Shown here one piece after another: positions 1 through 8,448 of a stretch of 61,616 bases of DNA (the first letter of the stretch is position 1; each line of letters begins with the position of its first letter). The stretch is taken from NCBI RefSeq assembly GCF_007830635.1, contig NZ_VLLA01000033.1, forward strand, positions 1-61,616, read 5' to 3'. Origin of the DNA: Bradyrhizobium huanghuaihaiense. GTDB lineage: Bacteria > Pseudomonadota > Alphaproteobacteria > Rhizobiales > Xanthobacteraceae. The translations under genes were made by a program, and so were the position numbers. A model generated the notes under the pieces. It ran no database searches, was not told the DNA's origin, and worked only from the letters and a program-made list of their open reading frames with translations.

Positions 1-532
1 GGCCGCGCTCGTCCGAGGTGCCGACGACGACGCGATCGGGGAATTTGAAGTCGCGGATCGCCGCGCCCTCGCGCAGGAATTCGGGGTTGGAGGCGACGAC
101 GACGTCCGCCTTTGGATTGGTCTCGCGGATGATGCGCTCGACCTCGTCGCCGGTGCCGACAGGCACGGTCGACTTGGTCACGACCACGGTGAAGCCTTGA
201 AGCGACTGCGCGATCTCTTTCGCGGCGGCGTAGACGTAGGACAGGTCGGCGTGACCGTCGCCGCGGCGCGACGGCGTGCCGACCGCGATGAACACGGCGT
301 CCGCATCGGCGACCGGCTTGGACAGGTCAGTGGTGAAGTCGAGCCGCTTCGCCTTCACATTCGCTGCGACGAGTTCGTCGAGACCGGGCTCGTAGATCGG
401 AATCTCGCCGCGGTGCAGGGCCGCGATCTTCTTCTCGTCCTTGTCGACGCAGGTGACGTCGTGACCGAAATCCGCAAAGCAGGCTCCGGACACCAGTCCC
501 ACATAGCCCGTTCCGATCATCGCGATTCGCAT
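1..532 (-). CDS. ugd: UDP-glucose 6-dehydrogenase, N-terminal part (cut by window edge)
   Basis: This enzyme oxidises UDP-glucose to UDP-glucuronate with NAD+ in the cytoplasm, supplying uronic acid for surface polysaccharide. The 177 visible residues are the NAD-binding half. They contain the Rossmann fingerprint GTGYVGLVSG at residues 7-16, GTPS at 85-88 and the family motif VTKSTVPVGT at 118-127. The catalytic cysteine and the C-terminal UDP-binding domain lie beyond the left edge. The ATG directly precedes the conserved MRIAMIGTGYVG start, which fixes the N-terminus. Its neighbours are GDP-fucose and uronate-epimerase genes on the same strand, so it belongs to a nucleotide-sugar supply block. 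The family assignment is firm from sequence; the sugar it feeds in this strain is inferred. Confidence 0.95.
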   Translation of the reverse strand, partial: MRIAMIGTGYVGLVSGACFADFGHDVTCVDKDEKKIAALHRGEIPIYEPGLDELVAANVKAKRLDFTTDLSKPVADADAVFIAVGTPSRRGDGHADLSYVYAAAKEIAQSLQGFTVVVTKSTVPVGTGDEVERIIRETNPKADVVVASNPEFLREGAAIRDFKFPDRVVVGTSDERG

Positions 533-708
533 GAAAAACTCTTTCCGTTGAAGACGGATGTTCCACTGAACACCCTAGACCATTTCTCTATCAGGCCGCA
601 CGCACAACATTAGGGCAGGTTGCATCGCTCAGCGAATAATCCTTAGCCGCCGCGCGTGACAGGGAGTTGCGGACATCCTCTGAAATGCGCGACATGCAAT
701 TGTGCATT

Positions 709-1659
709 CTACGTATGCGAGAGGTACGCCGCATATGCGCGTGTCAGGCCATCGTGAAGCGACGTCGTCGCACGCCAACCGAGCTTGTCGAGGCGGCTGA
801 CGTCGAGCAGCTTGCGCGGGGTGCCGTCGGGCCGCGACGTGTCGAAGGAGATCTCGCCGCTGTAGCCGACGATGTCGGCCACCACGCGCGCGAATTCGGC
901 GATGGTGACGTCCTCGCCGGTGCCGATGTTGACCAGTTCCGCACTGGAATAGGTCTTCATCAGGTGCACGCAGGCATCCGCCATGTCGTCGACATAGAGG
1001 AACTCGCGCCGCGGCGTGCCGGTGCCCCAGACCACGACGTTCTTCGCGCCCGACACCTTGGCCTCATGAAAGCGGCGGATCAGGGCGGCGACGACGTGGC
1101 TCATTTCGGGATGATAATTGTCGCCGGGACCGTAGAGATTGGTCGGCATCACGCTGATGAAGTCGCATCCATACTGGCTGCGATAGGCCTCGACCATCTT
1201 GATGCCCGCGATCTTGGCAATCGCATAGGGCTCGTTGGTCGGCTCCAGCGGACCCGTCAGCACCGAGTCCTCGCGCAAGGGCTGCGGCGCCAGCTTCGGA
1301 TAGATGCAGGAGGAGCCGAGGAACATCAGCTTCTCGGCGCGGTTCTGATGCGCGGCCTGGATCACGTTCGCGGCGATCGCGATGTTGTCGTAGATGAACT
1401 CGGCGCGCAGCGTATCATTGGCGACGATGCCGCCGACCTTGGCGGCAGCAAGAAACACCACCTGCGGCCGCAACCGCGCGAACCAGTCGAACACCGCGGC
1501 CTGGTTGCGCAGATCGACCTCGCGCCGACCCACCGTGACAAGCCTGACGTCTTCCCGCTCGAGCCGGCGCACAAGCGCGCTGCCGACCATGCCGCGATGG
1601 CCGGCGACGTAGACGCTTTTGCCCCTCAGCTCAAACGCTGTGTTGGCCATGGCCTGCAT
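709..1659 (-). CDS. fcl: GDP-L-fucose synthase
   Basis: This is an epimerase-reductase of the extended SDR family that turns GDP-4-keto-6-deoxymannose into GDP-L-fucose with NADPH. The 316 residues match the usual length. The cofactor loop GHRGMVGS is at residues 20-27, the serine motif SSCIYP at 116-121 and the catalytic pair in YAIAK at Y145/K149. The chosen ATG lies 9 bases after a GAGG and overlaps the end of the gmd gene by 29 bases, implying translational coupling; a second ATG three codons in is also possible. With gmd it makes a complete route from GDP-mannose to GDP-fucose. In rhizobia such pairs serve surface polysaccharide or Nod-factor fucosylation. No nod genes are in view here, so polysaccharide is the simpler reading. 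Confidence 0.93.
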   Translation of the reverse strand: MQAMANTAFELRGKSVYVAGHRGMVGSALVRRLEREDVRLVTVGRREVDLRNQAAVFDWFARLRPQVVFLAAAKVGGIVANDTLRAEFIYDNIAIAANVIQAAHQNRAEKLMFLGSSCIYPKLAPQPLREDSVLTGPLEPTNEPYAIAKIAGIKMVEAYRSQYGCDFISVMPTNLYGPGDNYHPEMSHVVAALIRRFHEAKVSGAKNVVVWGTGTPRREFLYVDDMADACVHLMKTYSSAELVNIGTGEDVTIAEFARVVADIVGYSGEISFDTSRPDGTPRKLLDVSRLDKLGWRATTSLHDGLTRAYAAYLSHT

Positions 1660-2701
1660 CCCGCTTCGCCTCGGCCAGATCGCTTCTCATCATCTCCGCG
1701 ACGAGCTCCGCGAACGTCCGCTTCGGCGTCCAGCCGAGCACCTCGCGCGCCTTGCTGGCATCGCCGATCAGAAGATCGACCTCGGTCGGGCGGAAATAGG
1801 TCGGATCGATCTTCACGACCGTCTTGCCGCTCTTCTCGTCGATGCCGGTCTCCTCGACGCCCTTGCCGCGCCAGGCGATGCGGCGGCCGACCTGCGCGAA
1901 CGACAGCTCGACCATCTCGCGCACCGAATGCATCTCGCCGGTGGCGAGCACGAAATCATCGGCCTTGTCGGCCTGCAGGATCCTGTGCATGCCCTCGACG
2001 TAGTCCTTCGCATGGCCCCAGTCGCGCTTGGCCTCGAGATTGCCGAGATAAAGCGTCTCCTCGAGCCCGACCTCGATGCGAGACACGCCGCGGGTGATCT
2101 TGCGCGTGACAAATGTCTCGCCGCGGATCGGGCTCTCGTGGTTGAACAGGATGCCGTTGGACGCGAACATGCCGTAGGCTTCGCGGTAGTTCACCGTGAT
2201 CCAGTAGCCGTAGAGTTTTGCGACGCCATAGGGCGAGCGCGGATAGAACGGCGTCGTCTCCTTCTGCGGGATCTCCTGCACGAGGCCGTAGAGCTCGGAG
2301 GTCGAGGCCTGGTAGAACCGCGTCTCCTTCTCCATGCCGAGGATGCGGATCGCCTCCAGCAGGCGCAGCACACCGATGGCGTCGGCATTCGCAGTGTATT
2401 CCGGGCTCTCGAAGCTGACGGCGACGTGGCTTTGCGCCGCGAGATTGTAGATCTCCGTGGGGCGGATCTGCTGCACCAGGCGGATCAGATTGGTCGAATC
2501 CGTCATGTCGCCATAGTGCATCAGGAACGGCACGTTGCCGACATGCGGATCCTGGTAGAGATGGTCGACGCGCGCCGTGTTGAACGAGGACGAGCGCCGC
2601 TTGATGCCGTGCACGACATAGCCGAGCGACAGCAGATGTTCGGCGAGATAGGCGCCGTCCTGGCCGGTCACGCCGGTGATGAGAGCGATCCGCTCAGCCA
2701 T
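1631..2701 (-). CDS. gmd: GDP-mannose 4,6-dehydratase
   Basis: It dehydrates GDP-D-mannose to GDP-4-keto-6-deoxy-D-mannose, the first committed step of GDP-fucose synthesis. The 356-residue protein has the Rossmann start GVTGQDGAYL at residues 10-19, the catalytic T-S-E stretch in STSELYG around residues 134-136 and YGVAK with Y158/K162. The segment RRSSSFNTARVDHLY after the first strand is typical of Gmd. The gene is upstream of, and overlaps, the fucose synthase, so the two are almost certainly co-transcribed and coupled. The product could also feed rhamnose or perosamine branches, but the adjacent fcl argues for fucose. Confidence 0.95.
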   Translation of the reverse strand: MAERIALITGVTGQDGAYLAEHLLSLGYVVHGIKRRSSSFNTARVDHLYQDPHVGNVPFLMHYGDMTDSTNLIRLVQQIRPTEIYNLAAQSHVAVSFESPEYTANADAIGVLRLLEAIRILGMEKETRFYQASTSELYGLVQEIPQKETTPFYPRSPYGVAKLYGYWITVNYREAYGMFASNGILFNHESPIRGETFVTRKITRGVSRIEVGLEETLYLGNLEAKRDWGHAKDYVEGMHRILQADKADDFVLATGEMHSVREMVELSFAQVGRRIAWRGKGVEETGIDEKSGKTVVKIDPTYFRPTEVDLLIGDASKAREVLGWTPKRTFAELVAEMMRSDLAEAKRDAGHGQHSV

Positions 2702-2827
2702 GATCCGCTCAGCTTTGGGCCTGCGCCTGGTTCCGGGTCAAAAGGGGTTCGGAGGACGGATAACCACCGTTCGCGCCCGCTGACAAGGTCACCGGCGGCC
2801 AAAAGCGCAAGAACCACCGTAAAGCCG

Positions 2828-2848
2828 GGCGGCACGCAAGGTGCCGCC
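2828..2848 (-). terminator. Hairpin after the uronate-epimerase gene
   Basis: A perfect 8-bp stem (GGCGGCAC / GTGCCGCC) with a 5-base loop lies 10 bases beyond the stop codon of the leftward epimerase gene. It precedes the gmd gene on the same strand. No strong U-run follows, so it could be a weak terminator or a processing site between epimerase and gmd-fcl. Confidence 0.5.
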
Positions 2849-2858
2849 GATCGCGGAA

Positions 2859-3896
2859 TCAGAGGCCGTGATACTTGCGGTACCATTCGACGAAACGGCC
2901 GAGGCCGTCCGCAATCGACGTCGACGGCGAGAAACCGACGTCGCGCTGGAGGGCGGAAATATCGGCGCGCGTCTCCAGGACGTCGCCGGCCTGCATCGGC
3001 AGCAACTGGCGGATCGCGGGCTTGCCGATGATCTTCTCCAGCGTCTCGACGAACTCGATCAGATTGACCGAGCGGTTGTTGCCGATGTTGTAGACGCGAT
3101 ACGGCGCATAGCTCGACGAATTTTCCGGCCGCTCCGCGTTCCACGCGGGATTCGGCGCCGCGGGCCGGTCGAGCGTGCGGATCACGCCTTCGACGATGTC
3201 GTCGACATAGGTGAAGTCGCGCCACATGTCGCCATTGTTGAAGATCTTGATCGGCTCATTGGCGAAGATCGCGCGCGTGAACAGCCAGGCGGCCATGTCG
3301 GGCCGGCCCCACGGGCCGTAGACGGTGAAGAAGCGAAGGCCGGTCACCGGCAGCTTGTGAACATGCGCGAAGGTGTGCGCCATCAGTTCGTTCGCCTTCT
3401 TGCTCGCGGCGTAAAGGCTGACCGGATGGTTCACCGAATGCTCGGTCGAATACGGCAAGGTGCGGTTGGCACCGTAGACGGAGCTCGACGAAGCGTAGAC
3501 GAGATGCTTGAGGCCATGGCGCCGGCCGGCCTCGAGCACGGTGACGAAGCCGTCGCAATTGGCGCGGATGCTGGTGATGGGATCGTCGATCGACGCACGC
3601 ACGCCGGGCTGCGCCGCCAGATGCACGACGCGGTCGGGCGAGACCTCGTCGAACACGCGCGTCACCGCGGCGAAATCAGCAAGATCGATCTCGTAAAATT
3701 TGAAACCCGGACGGTTCTCGAGCGTTGCAAGACGCGCACGCTTCAGAGCCGGATCGTAATACGGTGTGACTGCATCGATGCCAACGACCTGCTCGCCGCG
3801 AGCCAACAGCCGTTCACAAACGTGCATTCCGATAAAGCCGGCAGCACCGGTCACGATCACTGGCCGCAAAGTTGTCACCTCGTTCATTCCGCGCAT
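2859..3896 (-). CDS. NAD-dependent epimerase, UDP-glucuronate 4-epimerase type
   Basis: This SDR-family nucleotide-sugar epimerase most resembles the enzymes that convert UDP-glucuronate to UDP-galacturonate. Visible features over 345 residues are GAAGFIG at residues 17-23, SSSVYG at 137-142 and the catalytic YAASK at Y162/K166. The PYYDP segment near residue 46, after the first Rossmann strand, is common in uronate epimerases. Together with the upstream-facing UDP-glucose dehydrogenase it would provide both uronic acids. A second in-frame ATG three codons later is an alternative start. It is divergent from the first glycosyltransferase gene, with about 270 bases between them. The substrate is inferred from family resemblance and context; UDP-glucose or UDP-GlcNAc epimerisation cannot be excluded. 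Confidence 0.85.
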   Translation of the reverse strand: MRGMNEVTTLRPVIVTGAAGFIGMHVCERLLARGEQVVGIDAVTPYYDPALKRARLATLENRPGFKFYEIDLADFAAVTRVFDEVSPDRVVHLAAQPGVRASIDDPITSIRANCDGFVTVLEAGRRHGLKHLVYASSSSVYGANRTLPYSTEHSVNHPVSLYAASKKANELMAHTFAHVHKLPVTGLRFFTVYGPWGRPDMAAWLFTRAIFANEPIKIFNNGDMWRDFTYVDDIVEGVIRTLDRPAAPNPAWNAERPENSSSYAPYRVYNIGNNRSVNLIEFVETLEKIIGKPAIRQLLPMQAGDVLETRADISALQRDVGFSPSTSIADGLGRFVEWYRKYHGL

Positions 3897-4165
3897 GCAA
3901 TGCCAGACCAGGACATGAGAGGCAAGGTTTGGACGATTGCGACAGTCATCAAATCAGGCGCCCATGTAAGCGCATCGAAATGTGTAGGAAACATGATGGC
4001 GCCATGCATCGTCGCATGCTATCGGCCTCGCGAAGATGCTCGGACGATAGCGCCAACTGTGCTACAGGTCATGGATCATCTCTTCGGCGCGAATGCTTAG
4101 TCTTGAGGCAACGCTCGCGCCAGACACTCACCAAGAACAAGACCCCCACCAAGAAAAGATCGGCT

Positions 4166-5281
4166 TTGAAACTTTCCATCAACGGCAGGTTCCTGTCACA
4201 ATCGCTTACGGGCGTGCAACGCTACGCCGCCGAAATCGTCAAGGCGATGGACCGCTTGCTCGCGAGCGGAGAGGCTCCACGACAACTGGTGGACGCAGAG
4301 TGGCAGATTCTCGCGCCACCGAATGCGCAGACGCTTCCCGGTCTTCGCCGCATCAAAATCAAGCAGGTCGGATCGTTGCAGGGCCACGCGTGGGACCAGA
4401 TCGACCTGGCGCGCGCAGCCGCCGGCACGCGCCTGATCAGCCTTGCCAATTCCGGCCCGGTGCTCCATCGCGACCACCTGGTCGTGATTCACGACGCGCA
4501 GGTTTTCAGGCGGCCGGACTTCTTCAGCTGGCGCTACCTCGCCTTGCATCGGACGCTCGACCATATGCTGGCCCGCGCCGCAACGATCGCAACAGTTTCC
4601 GCGTTTTCGCGCAACGAACTTGCCGAGGTACTGTCGCTGGATCCCGCCTCGATCCCCGTCATTCCGAACAGCGCGGAGCACTTCGCGACCGTCGCGCCGG
4701 ATTTCTCGATCATCGATCGGTTGCGTCTTGCGCCCCACCAATTCTTCCTCTTCGTCGGCTCGATGACGAAGAACAAGAATGTCGACACCGCCGTTCGCGC
4801 CGCCGAGCGGCTCGGCCGCGCCGATTTTCCGCTGGTCGTGGTCGGGGGCGACAACAGCAAGGTCTTTGGCGACAGCGCCACCGAATCGCGCACCGGCATC
4901 GTTGTCGCCGGCCGCCTGACGGACGAGGAAATCGCGGCGCTGTTCGCCCGGGCGGCGGCGTTCGTTTTTCCAAGCCTCTACGAGGGCTTCGGCATCCCTC
5001 CCCTGGAAGCGATGTACTTCGCCTGCCCGGTGATTGCGAGTTCTGCCGCGGCGGTGCGCGAGACCTGCGACGATGCCGCCGTCTATTTCGATCCGCTCGA
5101 TGCGGACGGGCTGTCGGCGCGAATGCACGAAAGGATTGTACTCGGCAGGATTTCGCCTGCGGAACAGGAGAGGCAGCAAAAGCGCCTTGCGACATATTCC
5201 TGGGCCAAGTCGGCCGCAGCAATGCTCGAATTCCTCGCCAAACCGGCTCCGCAAACCGCATCGGGGCGCCTCGTACAATGA
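4166..5281 (+). CDS. Family-4 glycosyltransferase
   Basis: This is a cytoplasmic or membrane-associated retaining glycosyltransferase (GT4, GT-B fold) likely to add one sugar to the lipid-linked repeat unit. The C-terminal donor-binding motif is clear: FPSLYEGFGIPPLEAM, with the E-x7-E pair. It follows the Rossmann strand segment with LFVGSMTKNKN, typical of the GT4 C-terminal domain. No ATG suits the conserved N-terminus KLSINGRFLSQSLTGVQRY. I therefore start at a TTG directly before it, preceded by the purine-rich AGAAAAGA, giving 371 residues. The open frame extends much further upstream, but that part has no family resemblance. Mannosyltransferases (WbaZ/MtfB type) have the same N-terminal pattern; the true sugar is unknown. 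Confidence 0.85.
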   Translation: MKLSINGRFLSQSLTGVQRYAAEIVKAMDRLLASGEAPRQLVDAEWQILAPPNAQTLPGLRRIKIKQVGSLQGHAWDQIDLARAAAGTRLISLANSGPVLHRDHLVVIHDAQVFRRPDFFSWRYLALHRTLDHMLARAATIATVSAFSRNELAEVLSLDPASIPVIPNSAEHFATVAPDFSIIDRLRLAPHQFFLFVGSMTKNKNVDTAVRAAERLGRADFPLVVVGGDNSKVFGDSATESRTGIVVAGRLTDEEIAALFARAAAFVFPSLYEGFGIPPLEAMYFACPVIASSAAAVRETCDDAAVYFDPLDADGLSARMHERIVLGRISPAEQERQQKRLATYSWAKSAAAMLEFLAKPAPQTASGRLVQ

Positions 5282-5363
5282 AGCGGCCCAAATATTGCTG
5301 CTTGGCGGCGCTAGATGTGTGTCCGCAAGATCCGGCGCCTGCAAGTCATGGAAGGAATGACCG

Positions 5364-6524
5364 TTGTCCAGCGGCCTGAAAATTCTGCATGTCGCCGAGA
5401 CGGTCAGAGGCGGCATCGCGACCTATCTCAACGAGTTGCATCCGCATCAGTGCGCCAGCTTCGGCCGCGGCAACGTCAACTATGTCGTTCCGTCCGACCA
5501 TCGCGGCGATCTGGTGAACATCGAGGATGATGCCGTCACCACGTTTCCGCGCGAGGGCCGCAACGCGCTCGGCCTGTTTCGCATGCTGTTCGCGACGATG
5601 CGCGCGGTGCGGCAGCTGCGGCCCGACATCATCCATCTTCACTCCTCGTTTGCCGGGCTCGTGGTGCGCCCGGTGCTCTGGCTGACCTATCGGCGTTCGC
5701 GAATCGTCTATTGCCCGCACGGATGGGCGTTCGGCCGCGAGACCGGCCGCCTCAGCCGCGAGGTCACCAAGTTCACCGAGCTGGTGCTGTCGAAATTCAC
5801 CCATCGCATCGTGTGCATCTCGGAGAGCGAGCGGACCGACGCCATGCAGGTCGGAATCGCGGCGAATCGCCTCGTTCTTGTGCACAACGGGATTTCCAGA
5901 CAGCGTCCCGTGCTCGACCAGAGCGCAGCACCGTGGCGGTCGGAGAAGATCAAGGTCCTCTTCATCGGACGCCTCGACCGTCAGAAGGGGTATGACCTCC
6001 TGATCGAGGCCGCGCGCGCGCTCGGAAGTACGCTCGACGTGCGTCTGATCGGCGCTTCGGTGGTCAGCAAATTCCACCGAAGCGACCTGCCGGCCAACGT
6101 GACATTTCTGGGCTGGATGAATCGCAACCAGATCGAGGCCGAGCTCGACCAGGCCGACATGGTTGCAATTCCCTCGCGCTGGGAGGCGTTTGGCCTGGTC
6201 GCGATCGAGGCAATGCGTGCGGCCAAACCGATCATCGCCTTCCGCATCGGCGCCCTGCCGGAAATCGTCGAAGACAACGCGACGGGCGTACTCTGCGACG
6301 AAGTCTCGGCGGAAAAGCTGGCCGAAGGTTTTCAACGCGCGACGCGAATGGACCTGCCTGCGGTCGGCCGGGCCGGCTATGAGCGCTTCGCCCGCCTCTA
6401 CGACATCGAGCAGACGCACCGGACCTTGAGTCAGGTCTATGCCGACGTCCTGCACATGCGCCAGAGCGAATCCGGGCAGCAGGCGAAGCTGCAGTCCGAC
6501 CTTCCGAACAATCTGCGACCGTGA
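5364..6524 (+). CDS. Family-4 glycosyltransferase
   Basis: A second GT4 glycosyltransferase of 386 residues. The N-terminal acceptor domain begins LKILHVAETVRGGIATY, with the GG loop usual for GT4 enzymes. The donor domain has IGRLDRQKGYDLLIEA near residue 195 and the E-x7-E motif in SRWEAFGLVAIEAM near residue 270. The start is a TTG with a good ribosome-binding site (GGAAGGA) about 8 bases upstream; no ATG fits. It follows the preceding glycosyltransferase by 82 bases on the same strand, so the two are probably one transcript. Acceptor and donor sugars cannot be read from the sequence. Confidence 0.88.
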   Translation: MSSGLKILHVAETVRGGIATYLNELHPHQCASFGRGNVNYVVPSDHRGDLVNIEDDAVTTFPREGRNALGLFRMLFATMRAVRQLRPDIIHLHSSFAGLVVRPVLWLTYRRSRIVYCPHGWAFGRETGRLSREVTKFTELVLSKFTHRIVCISESERTDAMQVGIAANRLVLVHNGISRQRPVLDQSAAPWRSEKIKVLFIGRLDRQKGYDLLIEAARALGSTLDVRLIGASVVSKFHRSDLPANVTFLGWMNRNQIEAELDQADMVAIPSRWEAFGLVAIEAMRAAKPIIAFRIGALPEIVEDNATGVLCDEVSAEKLAEGFQRATRMDLPAVGRAGYERFARLYDIEQTHRTLSQVYADVLHMRQSESGQQAKLQSDLPNNLRP

Positions 6525-6535
6525 TGACCGGCCGA

Positions 6536-6679
6536 TCAGGCCATGCGGCGGCCATCTTCCTGCGCGAACTCGCCGTCGGTCACCCGATTGTCGGAGAACG
6601 ACCAGCCGATTGCGGACGCAACGATCATCGCGCAGGTGAGAAAGCCTGCTGCGAACAGCAGTGATCCGGTCTGCAACAT
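6536..6679 (-). CDS. Small single-pass membrane protein (47 aa)
   Basis: This short reading frame encodes 47 residues beginning MLQTGSLLFAAGFLTC, with one hydrophobic helix from about residue 5 to 26 and a charged acidic tail. It starts at ATG with AAGG about 9 bases upstream and ends just after the convergent glycosyltransferase gene. I recognise no family. The helix, the ribosome-binding site and the clean ends support a real gene, but its size makes chance occurrence possible. It might be a small envelope peptide linked to export. Confidence 0.45.
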   Translation of the reverse strand: MLQTGSLLFAAGFLTCAMIVASAIGWSFSDNRVTDGEFAQEDGRRMA

Positions 6680-7112
6680 CGTCTTTCGCCTTCCCTGTTG
6701 TTTGACCGTGCAACTAGCCGGATCAGGATTAGGAAGACCTTACGGACGCCAGCGTGACGCCAGCTTCCGAATCTAAGCGTTAATGGAGGCGAAATCCCGC
6801 CGCAGAAATTTCCGCCGGCAGCCGATCACGCGAGCACTCGAACCATCATCGCGCACGCGACCAACAAGTTCGACAACAGCCTCAATCGTGACATCGATCC
6901 GACACGTGTATGTTTAGTTTGCAAACTGCTTATGAAACAGGAACCCGTCGCACAGATTTTGAACAGGCCATTCTTACGTGAATCGCAGTTCACAAGTGGC
7001 AATAAGGTCACAGCCATGAGTGCTTTACCATAAAGTCGAAGACGTAGCAGTGACTCAGCAGCACGGGATTTGTACGGTGTTTCCGATTTTAAATGAGTAC
7101 GAGGGAATGGCG
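6680..7112. other. AT-richer regulatory region upstream of the export lipoprotein gene
   Basis: About 430 bases without a convincing gene, lower in GC than the flanks. It holds two perfect palindromes, ACACGTGT at 6902-6909 and AGTTTGCAAACT at 6916-6927, only six bases apart. Both lie about 190 bases ahead of the wza-like start. This is the likely promoter and operator region for the export gene. Confidence 0.5.
6902..6927. promoter_or_regulatory. Paired palindromes upstream of the export gene
   Basis: ACACGTGT and the 12-base AGTTTGCAAACT are each perfectly self-complementary and sit six bases apart in an otherwise AT-rich stretch. Such symmetry suggests dimeric regulator binding. The regulator is unknown. 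Confidence 0.4.
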
Positions 7113-8336
7113 GTGGCTAAGACCGAACGTTTTTCTTTTGATTTCGGGATTAGCCGAATCCTGGCAGCAGCTGCGATCAGCGCCTCCCTGGCGGGTTGCG
7201 CGGGCTTCATTCCCCTGGACGCGCCGGATGCCGTCGCCACGCACACCAATGCCGCGCTGGTCACCGAACCGTCGGCGCCGCTCGCCTATGCGCTGATGCC
7301 GGTCAATCCGTCGATCCTTCAGGCGACCAACGCGTTCACGGACTCCTCCGGAATGGTGTTCTCGCGTCTTCCCGGCGGCAATTATCGCGACGTCACGATC
7401 GGCATCGGCGACATCGTCACCGTGACCGTGTACGAGGCACAGGCCGGCGGCCTGTTCATTCCGCGCGAAGCGGGCGTGAGGCCGGGCAACTTCGTCGACA
7501 TTCCCAGGCAGCAGGTCGACCAGTCCGGCAACATCAACATTCCCTACGCCGGATCGATCAAGGTCGCCGGGCTGACGCCGCGCGCGGTTTCGAACATCAT
7601 CCGCGAGCGCCTCAAGGACCGCGCCATCGACCCGCAGGCCGTCGTCAGCGTCGCCGAACAGCGCGGCAACCAGATCAGCGTGCTCGGCGAAGTCAATTCG
7701 CCGCTGCGCTTTCCGGTCGATCCGGGCGGAATTCGCCTGATGGGCGCGGTCGCGCGCGCCGGCGGCCCGAAATATCCCTCCTACGAGAGCACGATCACGA
7801 TCAAGCGCGAGGGCCGCACCTACAGCGAGTCGATGTCGTCGGTGGTGCACCACCCCGACCAGGACGTCCTGCTCGCGCCGGGCGACGTCGTCTTCCTGAC
7901 CCGCATTCCGCGCGTCTACATGGCCTTCGGTTCGACGCCGTCGCCGGGATCGATCGGCGGCACCAACAACCGCCGCTTCACTTTCGAGAACGACAACATG
8001 TCGCTGGCGGAAGCCATCGCGAAGGCCGGCGGCCTCGACGGCAACCGCGCGGACTCCAAGTCCATCTACGTCTACCGCTTCGAGCCGAAGCCGCTGCTGG
8101 AGAGGATCGGCGTCGACGTGTCGCAGTTCCCGACCAAGACGGTGCCTGCCGTGTACAAGTTCGACATGAGCAAGCCCGACGGCTGGTTCCAGGCGGATAC
8201 GTTCAGGATGCGCGATCATGACGTGATCTCGGTAGCGGAATCGCCGTCGACCGAATTCGTCAAGCTCATGAACCCGCTGAACGCGGCGAGCGTCAACGCC
8301 GACAACATCAGCTCGGTGGTCGTGAACTCCAAATAG
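7113..8336 (+). CDS. Polysaccharide export outer-membrane lipoprotein (Wza/GumB type)
   Basis: This protein forms the outer-membrane and periplasmic conduit through which the finished polymer leaves the cell, working with the Wzc-type co-polymerase encoded at 32.8 kb. It has a signal peptide ending in the lipobox LAGC, so it should be lipid-anchored. The Poly_export domain then carries GIGDIVTVTVYEA, followed by two SLBB-type segments, one around ISVLGEVNSPLRFPVD. A GTG is chosen because GAGGGA lies 6 bases before it; the ATG two codons upstream directly abuts that site. The 407 residues fit the family. It is followed by a hairpin and then a secreted glycosidase-like gene, so export and polymer trimming may be coupled. 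Confidence 0.9.
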   Translation: MAKTERFSFDFGISRILAAAAISASLAGCAGFIPLDAPDAVATHTNAALVTEPSAPLAYALMPVNPSILQATNAFTDSSGMVFSRLPGGNYRDVTIGIGDIVTVTVYEAQAGGLFIPREAGVRPGNFVDIPRQQVDQSGNINIPYAGSIKVAGLTPRAVSNIIRERLKDRAIDPQAVVSVAEQRGNQISVLGEVNSPLRFPVDPGGIRLMGAVARAGGPKYPSYESTITIKREGRTYSESMSSVVHHPDQDVLLAPGDVVFLTRIPRVYMAFGSTPSPGSIGGTNNRRFTFENDNMSLAEAIAKAGGLDGNRADSKSIYVYRFEPKPLLERIGVDVSQFPTKTVPAVYKFDMSKPDGWFQADTFRMRDHDVISVAESPSTEFVKLMNPLNAASVNADNISSVVVNSK

Positions 8337-8345
8337 CCCAACTCA

Positions 8346-8367
8346 GCGCGCTCAATGACGAGCGCGC
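8346..8367 (+). terminator. Hairpin after the export gene
   Basis: A perfect 8-bp stem (GCGCGCTC / GAGCGCGC) with a 6-base loop starts 9 bases after the stop codon. There is no U-tract, so it may be an RNA-stabilising or partial-termination element rather than a full terminator. Confidence 0.5.
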
Positions 8368-8448
8368 AGACAAGGTCGCCTCACCCCATTGGGGCCACAG
8401 AAGAGGACTAGCCTTGTCGGGTTGACGCGAGCAGGAGTAGATACGAGC

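Noticed and set aside
667..2097. A 476-codon rightward open frame over the fucose genes
   Set aside because: It is antisense to fcl and gmd, which have complete motif sets. Long antisense openings are common in high-GC coding DNA.
6826..7017. A 63-codon leftward open frame in the wza upstream region
   Set aside because: No ribosome-binding site, no domain character, and it covers the palindromes of a regulatory region.
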